Positions 25,519 to 36,700 of a DNA stretch of 64,000 nucleotides are shown piece by piece; position 1 is the stretch's first letter, and the number at the start of each line of letters is the position of its first letter. Source of the DNA: Serilophus lunatus (Eukaryota > Chordata > Aves > Passeriformes > Eurylaimidae); NCBI GenBank assembly GCA_013399895.1, contig VXBA01003280.1:292217-356216 (forward strand), read 5' to 3'. A program made the translations under genes and the position numbers. The notes beneath the pieces were generated by a model. It searched no databases. It was not told the DNA's origin and saw only the letters and a list, made by a program, of their open reading frames with translations.

Positions 25519-25837
25519 GACACTGGAGACACTTCCAGGGATGGGACATCCTCAGCTTGTCTGGGCAACCTGTGCTAGTGCCTCATCACTCTCACGGTAA
25601 AGAAGTTCTTAACTAATACCAAACCCGAACCTTCCCTTTGTCAGTGGGAAGCCATTCCCCCTTGTCCTGTCCCTCCAGGCCCTTTTCAACAGTCCCTCTC
25701 CAGCTCTCTTGTAGCCCCTTTAGGCACCAGAAGGGGCTCTAAGGTCTCCCTGGATCCTTCTCTTCTCCAGGCTGAACAACCTCAACTCTCTCAGCCTGTC
25801 TTCATAGGAGGGGTGCTGCAGCCCTCTGATCATCCTT
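25519..25837 (-). mobile_element. CR1 LINE fragment lacking its 3' end
   Basis: Antisense CR1 landmarks appear in order: GACACTTCCAGGGATGGGAC, TCTGGGCAACCTGTGCTAGT, AAGCCATTCCCCCTTGTCCT, AGTCCCTCTCCAGCTCTCTT, TCTTCTCCAGGCTGAACAAC, CAACTCTCTCAGCCTGTCTT and CAGCCCTCTGATCATCC. The normal CR1 3' terminus (tail and the first ~100 bases) is missing at the left edge. That is unusual, because CR1 copies normally keep the 3' end and lose the 5' end. Confidence 0.9.
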
Positions 25838-27118
25838 TTACTCCATGTCTCCTGATAAAGAAAAATGCAAATCCAGTATTTGAAATGTATCCACACTTTT
25901 GCCTTCAACAATGGCTATATTTGCATCGTTCCTGGGTATCTGCACTGGCTGCCCTTTCTATGTTAGTTAATACTGAGCAGGAAGAAGAGTATGGAGTGCA
26001 TGTGCAGTGTCCTCTTGTATGACACCTTCTTGAAGGAATTTGAGGCGCTATATAGTGCTGCATGAACTGCCTTACCTAGCCTCACATGAAGGCAAGAAGG
26101 CCAACTTCCCATCCTTCCTCCTTCCTATAACCAAACTGAGTGTAAACTTGGTCTAATATCAGTTGAAATCACAAAGAACAAATAATTAAGATGGAAGGCC
26201 CATTGTTGTAGACAGTAGTCCTGGATACCCTCCTACCTGGAATCTCTTCAGACTGCAGTCTAAAGGCCATGATTTTTGGGCTTTTTCCCCAGATGAATTG
26301 AATTGTCTTTTGACTAGAACCTGGCATTTTGAACTGCAGTTGACCTAGTATTTGTTGTCTGTCAGCAAAGTTGGTTGTTTCAGAGAAAAGATAGGCCTCT
26401 TTGCAACTATAATATATCATGTAAGGAATCCCTTTTCTCGATTCCATGTAATGATTGTTTTGTGCCCTGAACCATAAGAATCAATAATTTCATAATTAAA
26501 TTCTAGCTAGCAAGACTATTCATGTTCATTAAAGGACTACTATTTTGAATATTTTTTGACTTAATATTATTGAAAGTATTTTATCAGTTAGACCTGTTCT
26601 GTAAAATGACTGTTTACATTTGTCCACCCTGATTTTTTTCACCTTTAATTTCACCAAGCAAGAGAGGCTTTTTGTTAATGTTTGATAAGACAGTAATCTG
26701 CTTTCTCTTGCTCATTTTACATACCTTTGTCATAGTTGCTATCAATTTTCTCGTAAGTACTGAATAATCATGATCTTTAAAATCTTTTTTATTCAGTTCT
26801 AAAGAAAACAAATGGGACCTTCCAAGGTCCCATTAGTTAAGTAGATACATGAATAGTATAGTGATCTTGGAAAAATAATCATTTTTATCACTTTCATGCT
26901 CTACAAAGAGGAGGATAATTGCTGCTATCTGTTTAAATCCCTTAAATGCTACTTGTTGGTATAATTTCAATTGGCCAGCTCTAGTATAAAAATGTGATTA
27001 CTTTAGAGCTGATAAAAGTAAATTTCTGCCTGTAGAGGAGTCAGATTATTATGAAATATTTAATATAGTTAGATTAGGTGAACTTGATGTGATTTAAAGC
27101 AATCTGTTAGATGCAGTG
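25838..27118. other. Intronic stretch without recognisable features
   Basis: The stretch contains one short palindrome (26811-26834) and otherwise unique AT-rich sequence with no exon or repeat that I can identify. Confidence 0.55.
26811..26834. repeat. Short perfect inverted repeat (11-bp arms, 2-nt loop)
   Basis: AATGGGACCTT (26811-26821) is followed by CC and then its exact reverse complement AAGGTCCCATT (26824-26834). It could form a hairpin or bind a dimeric factor; no function is implied by context. Confidence 0.9.
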
Positions 27119-27335
27119 TGGAATCTTAGAATGGTTTGGGTTGGAAGGGGCCTTAAATATCATTCAGTTCCAAGCCCACTGCCATGGGCAGGGACACCTT
27201 GTACTAGACTAGGTTGCTCAAATGACCATCCAACCCACCCTTGAACACTTCCAGGGATGGGGCAGCAACAGCTTCTCTGGGTAACCTATGCCAGTGTTTC
27301 TAATATCTAGTCTAAATCTACCCTCACTATAAGGA
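27119..27335 (-). mobile_element. CR1 LINE 3'-end fragment
   Basis: It begins GGAATCTTAGAATGGTTTGG, then shows TTGGAAGGGGCCTTAAATAT, TGCCATGGGCAGGGACACCT, AACACTTCCAGGGATGGGGC and TTCTCTGGGTAACCTATGCC. Similarity ends near 27335. It is a 5'-truncated CR1 in the - orientation with the 3' end intact. Confidence 0.92.
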
Positions 27336-30300
27336 GAATAACAGACAAAGACTATTCATCAACAGCAATAATAATTACAGTCCTAAGATATTTTCATTTG
27401 AATCCTTCTAGATACTTCAAGAGTCCATTTAGTATCTTAGTATTTTTGTTAATCTGTTACCTTGTTTTTACAGTAAAGCACAGATTACATGTAAAATGCT
27501 ATTGCAGAGGTTTTTTTTCTCTTTTCAGTATCTCTGTACTTATCTTTTTTTTTATTTTCATTTTCTGTAAGTGTTCAAATGATAACCCTTAAACTGTGTG
27601 TAACTACAGTGGGAGGGCAGGAAAGTTTAGACTTAGTGAAATATCAATTTCAGATATTGTATAATGATGACATCTCTGGTTTTTTTTCTGTAGTTTCTTG
27701 ACATTTGTGAATTGATGCAGACAATGATGCTTCCAATTCTCCTCCACTATTTAAGAGCTTTCTCATCTTTTATAATAAATGGAAGGAATATGAAAAGTTT
27801 TATAGGAATTACAGTTTTTCTTGAAAAGACACATTCTTACTTTTTTTTTAAAGTTTTCGTTTAGCATATGAAGCATACACTCGCATCTGGCTTTACAGAA
27901 AATACTGTTAAATATTATGTTCTAGTTAATCTCAATTAATTTTCTTTTGAGTTTATTCTTTCTGAGTCTCAATATTAACTCTTTTTTTTTTTTTTTCCAA
28001 ACTGAGTTACATTTTTCACTTATTACTTGGGGGCTGGTTTGTTCGTTTGTTTTCCAGAGAATCTAAAGCGATTGACATGCTATTATAATATCTCCTATGT
28101 AATTGTCCTCCCATGTCATTTCTTACTGGCAAGTGAAACTAGTTTGTATTATATTACCCTGCTGCCTTCTCTTTCTGTGTACAGCTGATAGAAATCTGTG
28201 TAATGAGGTTTATTCCTCTGTACATGTAGTTCAAGACCACCTCATTTTCAGGTTTTGAGTTCTTTTTCCTTATAATGCTGTTTATTATCTTTTAAATCCT
28301 GTTGTATTTCTGTGGCTAGCCCAATGGTTATCATACTAGCTTTGATCTAAGATGTGGTGATCCCTTCCAGCCTACACAGAAAATGAGAAAAGCCTGTCCA
28401 AAATCAGGTGGTAATCTTGCTGTACTTAATGATTATATTTTGATGATGATGATGATATTATTATTATCCTACAATCTGCATTGTGCCTTCTCAAGCAAGA
28501 AATGCCACCCAGTGAACATCACAGAATAATAAAACTTTCTTTTTGAAAGGGTTTTGAAAATCTTGCAACACAATGTCACAAGCTGTAATAATGCCAAGTA
28601 GAGTGTTTCGAAAAGAACAAGCCTAAATCTTCTCCATGAATTGTGCAGAAAAAGAATGAACAATAGGATCATGAGCTAAAAGTGTCACTGTTCTTTATGT
28701 TAGAAACAAAAGATAGAAATTATTTTGAATCTAGAACTAGCCATTGGTTCTCACAGTCCAAATGTGCCACTTCCCCTTGGGGACTAATGAAGTTTCAGAG
28801 AAAATAGTGATGTTTAGAAGATGCCTTGTGCAGCTGACTCTTCACTACAGGCTTAAGCCATCATCTGTTCATGTTAAACATCCTCCATTTGCAAGACACA
28901 TTTTCACTTTATTATGCCATAGTTATTTATTCACAGTTTTTGGTGAAAAGGAGGGAGCTCCTGAAGCTTATTTTTTCCTTGTATTCCCTTATTGTCATTT
29001 CTCCAGCAGGGATCTGATGAGCTGTGCTGGTCTTTTTCCAAAGGCCCATAGCTGGACATAGTCCCTGTTAGGGTTCTTACATCCAATTATGAATAGGACG
29101 AGGAACTATGCATTGTCCTTCAGGTCTCTCATAGGGTTAACTGTGCTGATTTTTCTGTTTTGCATGGCTACTTTCCATAAGGTCTTTGGAGATACAGCAG
29201 TTTTACCAGTGTTGGTATGGTCACTGGTGACAAGACTTGGTGACATATCATTCATCTTTCCCACTGTGAATATTTTTAGGATGCCAAACATGTATCAATT
29301 ACAAAAACTCTGGCTGAAAACATTACTTAGAGAGTAAAAAAAACCCAGTACTTTTTATGTATAATTTTTCAGCTATAAGGTTATTTCGGGATGACTTTAT
29401 CTTGCCTCTTGTTAAATATTTGAAATGCGTTTTTGTCCTCCTAATTTTCTAAACTGCATGTGAACCCAGTGAGGTGTGCCCCACAAGTTGAATTCCTTGG
29501 GTTGTAGCAGCATGAGGTATCCCATTGAAATTCAATTTGTGGTTCCAGGCAATTGTTTCATTACACTAATTTTATTCACCTGGCATCTTCCTTGTGCTGC
29601 CACCTAGGATGCAGGGTCAAGTTAGTATATCTAAAGAAATAATTTTTTCTTCTTCCTAATTAAACTATTAATATTTAACTATTCAAATTACTATTAATTT
29701 TTAACATATTAATTGAATGATCTCTTTCTGTGGCATTGGAGTGCTTGTGGCTGTTATGCATAAGGATCCTGCTTCTGTTGCTGTAAGAGAGAGATTAGAT
29801 GGAGGGCTCCTAGCTGACATTCATCCCATCTGTATGCATGAGAGCTTGTGGCAGGAGATTTTCACCAGAGAATTTATCGCTTTGATGCTGCAGGCCCTGT
29901 CTGTGTTCAGGTTTTCTGAGGAATAGGTAAAATCAAAAGCTCCATAGTCTTCTAAGGGAAGAAGTTACTTAATTACTCTAATGCTAATTTATTGCTGATT
30001 TCAGCACTTGTGCAGCATAGCTCAGAGATATATTGAAAAGGAATATTCCTCTTTTCCTGCGACAGTATTTGCTGTTGCTTGCAGACATTTTTCATATGTC
30101 AAAGAAGTGACATACGAGACACTGATTATTAATGATTGTAATTGGGTTTGAGCCCCTTAAATGGAAGATGTTAAAAGGACTGAAATCACATTCTTTATCA
30201 AGACTATAAGGAAACCATACTTATATCACTTCACTTCCTTCTCCTGACTGTGGGACAGGGGTGGACGGGGGAACCAGGAACCTTGTCTTCTCTTCTCTGT

Positions 30301-30424
30301 ATAAGGACGTTCTTCAACATGCCTTTGCAGGGGATAGTGATACTATCTTTAGCAGGAATATTATTTGATGTGTAAAGCAGGTCTTCATTTTTTTCTCTGA
30401 TAACCAAGGACTGAGCCTGAGGGA
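27336..30424. other. Intronic stretch without recognisable features
   Basis: The only structure seen is a short (GAT)n/(ATT)n run at 28440-28467 and several T-runs (for example 27981-27997). No exon or mobile element was recognised. Confidence 0.55.
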
Positions 30425-30680
30425 GCAGCATGGACTGTGTCAGGAGAGTTTTAGGTTAGATGTTGGAAAAAGGTCTTTCACCCAGAGGGTGGTCAAGCAC
30501 TGGAACAATCTCCTCAGACAAATGGTCACAACACCAAGCTTGACTGAGTTCAACAAGATTTTGGACGGTGCTCTCAAGCACGATGTGGGATTCTTGGGAC
30601 TGTACTGTGCAGGGCCAGGAGTTGGACTTAGATAATACTTGTGGGTCCCTTCCAACTCAGAACATTCTGTGATTCTGTGT
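30425..30680 (+). mobile_element. CR1 LINE 3'-end fragment
   Basis: Sense CR1 landmarks appear in order: GGTTAGATGTTGGAAAAAGG, TTTCACCCAGAGGGTGGTCA, AGCACTGGAACAATCTCCTC, TGTGCAGGGCCAGGAGTTGG, and TGGGTCCCTTCCAACTCAG. It ends in the family's octamer tail (ATTCTGTGATTCTGTG) at 30664-30679. It is 5'-truncated and in the same orientation as NELL1. Confidence 0.93.
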
Positions 30681-30778
30681 TTAATTTGATCTTTCTATTT
30701 CTTAAAATGTTGCAAAGATAATATCTTGTTGTCTAGTTGTGTTTGCGATTTCTTGGAACGGAGTCATCAATTTGGTGG

Positions 30779-31150
30779 TGTCAGGGATCAGGCTTTCTGA
30801 AACTACAACTGCCAACATACTGGCCTTGTGTGCATGGTGCTGTTAATTAGAGGATCTGGGAAAGAAAGACAGTCTATATACAATATGTACAAAGGCTAAA
30901 ATGGAGTTTAATAGAGTCTCTTTATTGCAAATTCATCTGGTTTTATAGTCTAAAGATTGTTTTGGTTATCACAACCAATAGACAAAAGGAAAGGTGGTCA
31001 TGTGTCACTGTCTCAGAGCCACAGGACAGTTACAAGATGATGTTTTATATACTTATGATGTTTATATACTTATCATAGTCTGACATGCTGTAATACAGCT
31101 TAATATTCTGCTACAATATCTGAGTATATATCTCCTGATACCTTCCCCCA
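30779..31150 (-). mobile_element. Candidate solo LTR (endogenous retrovirus)
   Basis: Read on the - strand the segment starts TGGGGGAAGGTATCAGG and ends CCTGATCCCTGACA, so it has TG...CA ends and a loosely inverted CCTGAT/ATCAGG terminus. It contains a TATAAAA box near 30942 (- strand) followed by AATAAA near 30925, the promoter and polyadenylation layout of an LTR. No target-site duplication was found (TGGTGG on the left versus AATAAT on the right), so the boundaries or the call may be wrong. Confidence 0.5.
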
Positions 31151-33074
31151 AATAATTTTATGATGATTGTCTGATGCTTATCCTGGGATGTAAGTTTACA
31201 TCCAACACTTTAACAATGGACTTTTATCAGACTTGTTTCAGTCATTCCTCATTTGTGATTCTCAGCAACCCTTTTTAAATTGTCTCTTGATTATTTTACA
31301 TACATGCTTTTACATATATGCTAGCCCTAAAATGTAAGTGGTGTTCCAGCATGTCATGATGTTTACCTGTCACCCAATTGTGATAAATGTCAGGTTTCTC
31401 TTAGATTCCAGTAATTTGTTTCAAATATTCCAAGTTCGGTCTCTCTCCCATTCTTGTCTGTTAATAAACGATTTCATTACACTTAGATGAGTTTTTCACT
31501 GACATAATACCTTTCTGACCATTTCTGTACAAAAGAGGTGGTGAAAGTATCTTAGTCACCAAGTCATATGAGGCAGAGAGGTGGAATTCAGATTGTGCCA
31601 GATGTTTTCACCACTGGATTGTGCTTTCTCCTCTGAGCATGTTCCTCAGAACATGTTCTATGCTCAGTTTAGCTAACAGCATAATTGTTCCCTTTTCCAA
31701 ACTGGAATGCTCAATGTAATCCTGCTTGTCTTCCCTAGAATACTTGCTGGAATTAAATTTTAAGAAGTATATTACCATGTGATATGCATAACTACACGTA
31801 TATGCTCTCATTTGACTTCTGTCTCACTCTTTCTGGGGAAACATTCTAATCCTCCTCTTGCAGTTTAGTGCTTCCTTCATGGTTTGTGGTCATTTAGCCT
31901 CAATTTCTCTGGCTCACTGGGTGCATACATGTGGACTTTTCTTGTCAGTATTAGCTACTCAAGCACAACATTTCATTGTCCTTTCCTCTGTAAATTGATT
32001 TTTTCAGACCTTCCTCACATCTGGTGTGCTTTCTTCCTTGTTTGTCTCATGCTTTGCCAAAGGCTGAATGCCTACAGCAGAAAGATTTTGGGTAATGCTC
32101 TGAGAGTCAGTCGTCACTGGCTAACACAAAGAAAGGAAGCCTGAAAATGATTGTGACAATGCCCTGGGATCTCCTGCTCTCAATCTCTAGTGTATTTCTG
32201 CAGTGCTTTCCATGGTGTTTGATGATTTTAGGTACTTCAACTTCTTACTTCTTCCCCCCAAAACTATGTCCTAAGTGTTTTGGAGAAGAGACTCCTGTTT
32301 TGTTTTATCATCAATTTTCTTGGAAAACCCTGTACTTCAATCCTCTTTTAGCTGTGAAAGCCTGAGCAATTTACAGCATATAAATTCAATTTGATCCGTC
32401 TTTTGTCTAAGCAGTGGGATCATCATACTCTGCACTGTTTTGCTGATATAAGGTATAGTTGCAGCCAAAGGAACTCAGGTTGTGATCTTGTCAGATCTCA
32501 TAAGAAAAGTACTGTCTATTGTGATCACTGTTATGGTACAATATCTCCAGGGAAAAATAAAGATGCCCTAGGAAATGATGATGCACTAGTTTCCATTTCT
32601 GCTTTCAAATAAAAATTGATTCTGTGTGTTGAGAATATATATATTTGATGCTGAATTTGCACACTTCGAGGGGTAAAGCAATTTGATCACTTCCTTCCAT
32701 GTAGAAGTTCCATAGTATTTTTGTGAGGCTAAAGGAATAAACTGAAGGGTAATACATAGCAGTGACATAAGAACTAGTCTTGTTTTTTATCTTTCTTCTC
32801 TTAAAAACCCCTCAAACAAACAACAAGTTTAAAGTTCTGAAGATCCATTTGTCCCAATTAAACATAGTGAGGGAAGTTAGGATTTCAGCCCTCTAAGAGA
32901 ATAATACATTTACTAATTTTGGTGCCTAAATAACTAAAAGTGAGTTTTTAGACATCTCTTTTAAAGAATGTCAGTCAACCCTCACTGGCTTTCTTGGGGA
33001 AGTTGCAAACACTGAAGCATTTCATGTCTTTTCCTGCAATATGATGTATATTTATACATGGAAGCAGCTGAGTC
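31151..33074. other. Intronic stretch without recognisable features
   Basis: AT-rich sequence containing a TTAATAAACGA motif near 31460 but no definable element. No exon was recognised. Confidence 0.5.
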
Positions 33075-33213
33075 AGCGTCCTGGGAGTATTTAAAAGACG
33101 GGTAGATGTGGCGCTTAGGGACATGGTTTATTGGTGGGTTTGGCAGTGCTGGGTTAGTGGTTGGACACAATGATCTTAAAGTATGTTTCCAATCTAAATG
33201 ATTCTATGATTCA
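33075..33213 (+). mobile_element. CR1 LINE 3'-end fragment (short)
   Basis: The sequence GTATTTAAAAGACGGGTAGA, then TTGGCAGTGCTGGGTTAGTG, GGTTGGACACAATGATCTTA and TTTCCAATCTAAATGATTC follows the CR1 3' end in sense. The end is the octamer-type tail GATTCTATGATTC. It is a strongly 5'-truncated copy. Confidence 0.9.
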
Positions 33214-36200
33214 AAATACTCTCTTTACTTTCAGTAAAAAGCAAGATTCCATCTCAACTCTATCAAAAGCTTGAAATGTATTGAAGTCTACTCTTTTAGA
33301 AGCATTTGCTTAATTGTACACAAAACATGAAGGGAAACCTAATGGTTCAATTACATCTAACTTTGTAAACAGAAAATTTGGAGAAGTATCCTAAGTCTTT
33401 GTGACTTTCATATCACCTACAACACACACTCCAGCACTCGTAAAGCCTTTTCATTGCATCTCTGATAGGTGCAGAGCATTAATACATGTCCTGCCCTCAT
33501 TGTACTTGAAATGTGCTACAAAACCTTAGCCGTGATTTTATGTGTTCTTGTATCAGCAGATTGGCACATCTGTCACACATGCGAGTTCATTTAGAAACGA
33601 TTCCACCTTACTATATTGGAATAGCACTAATAGACTTTTGTGCTAGTTTGAAATGGGGTATGTATTGCTTTTTTGCCGTTCTTTTTCATGTGGAAGTTAA
33701 AGCATCATGGAGTGCTGGAAACCAAAACTCTTTAGAACTTTTATCACCAATATAATTTCGTGAAGCTGTGATGAAATGTTGGCTAAAAATTGCATCTGAA
33801 GTGTCTATTTCATGCTTTTTGTATTTGTGATTTTGAGATTTCTGCAAAATAAAACTTGCAGGTAGTGTTGAACTGAAAATACCTGAAAGACGAGATTCTG
33901 ATATCAACTTGATAGAAACATGCAGCTTTCACATTTTTCTGGATAAAAAGCAGCCTGTCCTGTTTTATTGCAATATAAATAATATGGTACATATTGCTTT
34001 AGCGTTTCTTTTCAAACCTAATGCAGGTGGTTGGACCATATCCAGCTTTTTGCAAAAAAGAAGCAAAATAAAACTAAGATTTAATGGTAACAAGCATCTC
34101 TCCTGAAAACTGTAAATTAGGCAGTGGCAATTGCTAGACAAGGTCTCAGTTAGTTTTGAATTGTGTCCTTATGTGTGATTGCTTTATTTTCCTAAGTGAA
34201 TGTCCTGTGATATAGAGAAGCTGAGAAATTCATAGAAGTGCTGTATTGTTCTTTTCTCTCTCAATATTAATGTCAGTGCTGCAGACTAGCTGGAGCTGTG
34301 TAGCTGTTTTCAGTGTGATACCTCACATGTAGTTAAAGGCTTTATTTGCCCTCTGTATGAAATTATCTGCTTTGTAACTATGTTGAGACAAGCAGTAACT
34401 ACTTAAAGAAATTTGGAATAACTAGTGGTTTACAAACATACAAATCAATATGTACAATCAAGGTGCCTCATAAAAGTTCAGTGCCTTGATGCTTAACTGT
34501 TCAGTGGAAAAGTTAGGGATTGTATTAGAAATTTAATATCCCATACTAGTAATTAAAATGACCATATTGCTTACCATGTTCCAATTAAAAATATTGGTAT
34601 GTGTTTATAATTCAGGCAACCACTGGGTGTGAGAGGAAGCTCAGAGCAGGATGAGATCCCAGCATACGGACTTGTGCTCTGACTCACCATTGCGCCTCGA
34701 GTCCATACTGTGTCTTTTATGACATCTGCAATTTCTTCTGAATTCCTTAATAAATAAATCAATAAGTGAAGAGACTGGTATGCAGACCAGATTACTGCAT
34801 ACTTCTAGAAATACATTGCATAAACTGGTTATTCTGGTTTATAAATCCAAGAAGGAGAAACACTTTTAACATGTTTTGGCTCTTGCAGATGAGAGTATAG
34901 CTATTTGCTTTCCAACACCACATTTTCCACGTGTAGAGTATTACATTTTAGTTGATTTTGTGAACAATTTTTTGTTTCTCTGAGGCTTTGTCTTAATAAT
35001 TGACAACCCTTAGTCTTAAAACAGGGTTTACATCAGGCTATCTTTCATTAGCAATATCCTGTATACTTCCTTTACCCCGTGCAAAAATTTGAGAGATTAA
35101 TTCTGAGCTATGAGACCAGAAAAGAAGCTCCTATGCACTCCGTTACCATTAAATTTAGGAACTACTCAGGGTCTATAAGGTAGGCAATGCACAATCCTTA
35201 CTAAGTTTTAGTTCTGAAGGGTCATCTGGTCGTCCTGGGTTTTGCCCTCACTCCTGAAGACTGTGAGTGCTGTGGATGTGCCAGCTCTTTGCTCAGTGAG
35301 AAACAGTACTTGCAGAAGAGTTCATTGTTTTGATGGCATGAATTTGCTCACATAAAGGTAACACAAGTGCTTTTAAGACAATGAAGTGTGGTTTCTTAAT
35401 TATGGAATTTTTTGTTTGCATCTCTAAATACGCAATAAGCAGATCTCCAAGCTCTTGTAATGAACTTCTTGTCTAGATCCTGTCTGAATTGAAATCAATG
35501 CCTATCTCCACAATTGTGCTCAAGGTTTCCTGGCAAGTTTTAGAATTAAAGATACACTTTTTTTAACGAGTTGAATAATCAGGCTTTCAAAAAGAAGTCC
35601 ACGAAACTGTAGAAAAGTATCCAGTTAAGAATATGTCAGGTAGATTGCCATTTTATTATCAGCTTCTAATAAGGAGCTGTTTTGAAATTTCTGTGTATGT
35701 CTACATTGCTAATATTTCACTAGTATATAGGATGTGAAAATTCAGTGTAAAACCCCAGCCTTTATCCTATGACTCTTCACATTAATAATGTAGTATTTGG
35801 TTTTGATAATTTTAATATTCTCTACTAATTTGACATGTCTGCTCAATTTAAATACACTGTAAAATACTAGAGAAATAATATTTAAATGTAAATAAAAAAC
35901 AATAGTATAAACTTCCAGTGATTCTGGAATTCTCAAATATTTGACCTAGTTTGTTCAATGCTTTTTTTTTTTTTCTTTAATCCTGGAGAGCCTCTTTTCA
36001 GAGGGGAATGTGTCAACCTAAAACAGTTTTTCAACATTTCACTTCTTCAGATTTTCAATTTCTTACTTTGATTTCTTTTTTTCTTTTTTATGGTTGTGTT
36101 CAGAAAACAATAAACCCAAATGTCTGTCTTCCTACTTCCTTACAAACTTTATATAGGCATTTGATGTATATGTGCACATATTTTATAGTGCAATAGTAAG

Positions 36201-36540
36201 AGATCCATTTTTTTTTTCTTATTCTCTAGCAGAAAACTAGTGCAATTTTACTTTCAGCAAGGCTACCTATTATTCATCGTGATTTAGTCAAAAATAAACA
36301 TTTTATTGTAACAATTTAGAATTTCTAGTCACTGCTCGGTGAACTCATTTCATGGAAATTCAAATGGGTATTGTTTTTTTATAAAGTAGTGAGGAAGAAC
36401 AGAAGATCAGAGTACCTTTCCCTGGGGGGACAAGAAAAAGATCGATACATATACAAATGTTCTAAATTAGCCATTACCATTTGGAGAAGAGATGCTGAAA
36501 ATGTCAGCTTACTGCTCAGCCATGGTCAAAGATGAACAGA
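33214..36540. other. Intronic stretch without recognisable features
   Basis: No exon, RNA gene or recognisable repeat was seen. The composition is AT-rich throughout. Confidence 0.55.
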
Positions 36541-36700
36541 ATAGTGAGATCCTTTGGGAAAGACGTTGAGAACAAGATGATAAATATTCTTCTGCTGCTG
36601 TATAAATGCATGATGTTGTGGTGTCTTGAATCCTGTTTGCGCTTCTGGTCTCCCCATCTCAAAAACTGGGAAACTTTAGCGCAAGGAGGGATGTGGTAGA
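36541..36700 (+). mobile_element. Possible ancient CR1/L3-type LINE relic
   Basis: The order TCTTCTGCTGCTGTATAAATGC, GTGTCTTGAATCCTGTTTGC, GCTTCTGGTCTCCCCATCTC and AAAAACTGGG parallels the 3' ORF region of old CR1/L3 LINEs (a stretch meaning 'lead to an incomplete record, one cannot distinguish by eye' beyond this word pattern). Divergence is high and both ends are indistinct, so only the general class is suggested. Confidence 0.45.
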
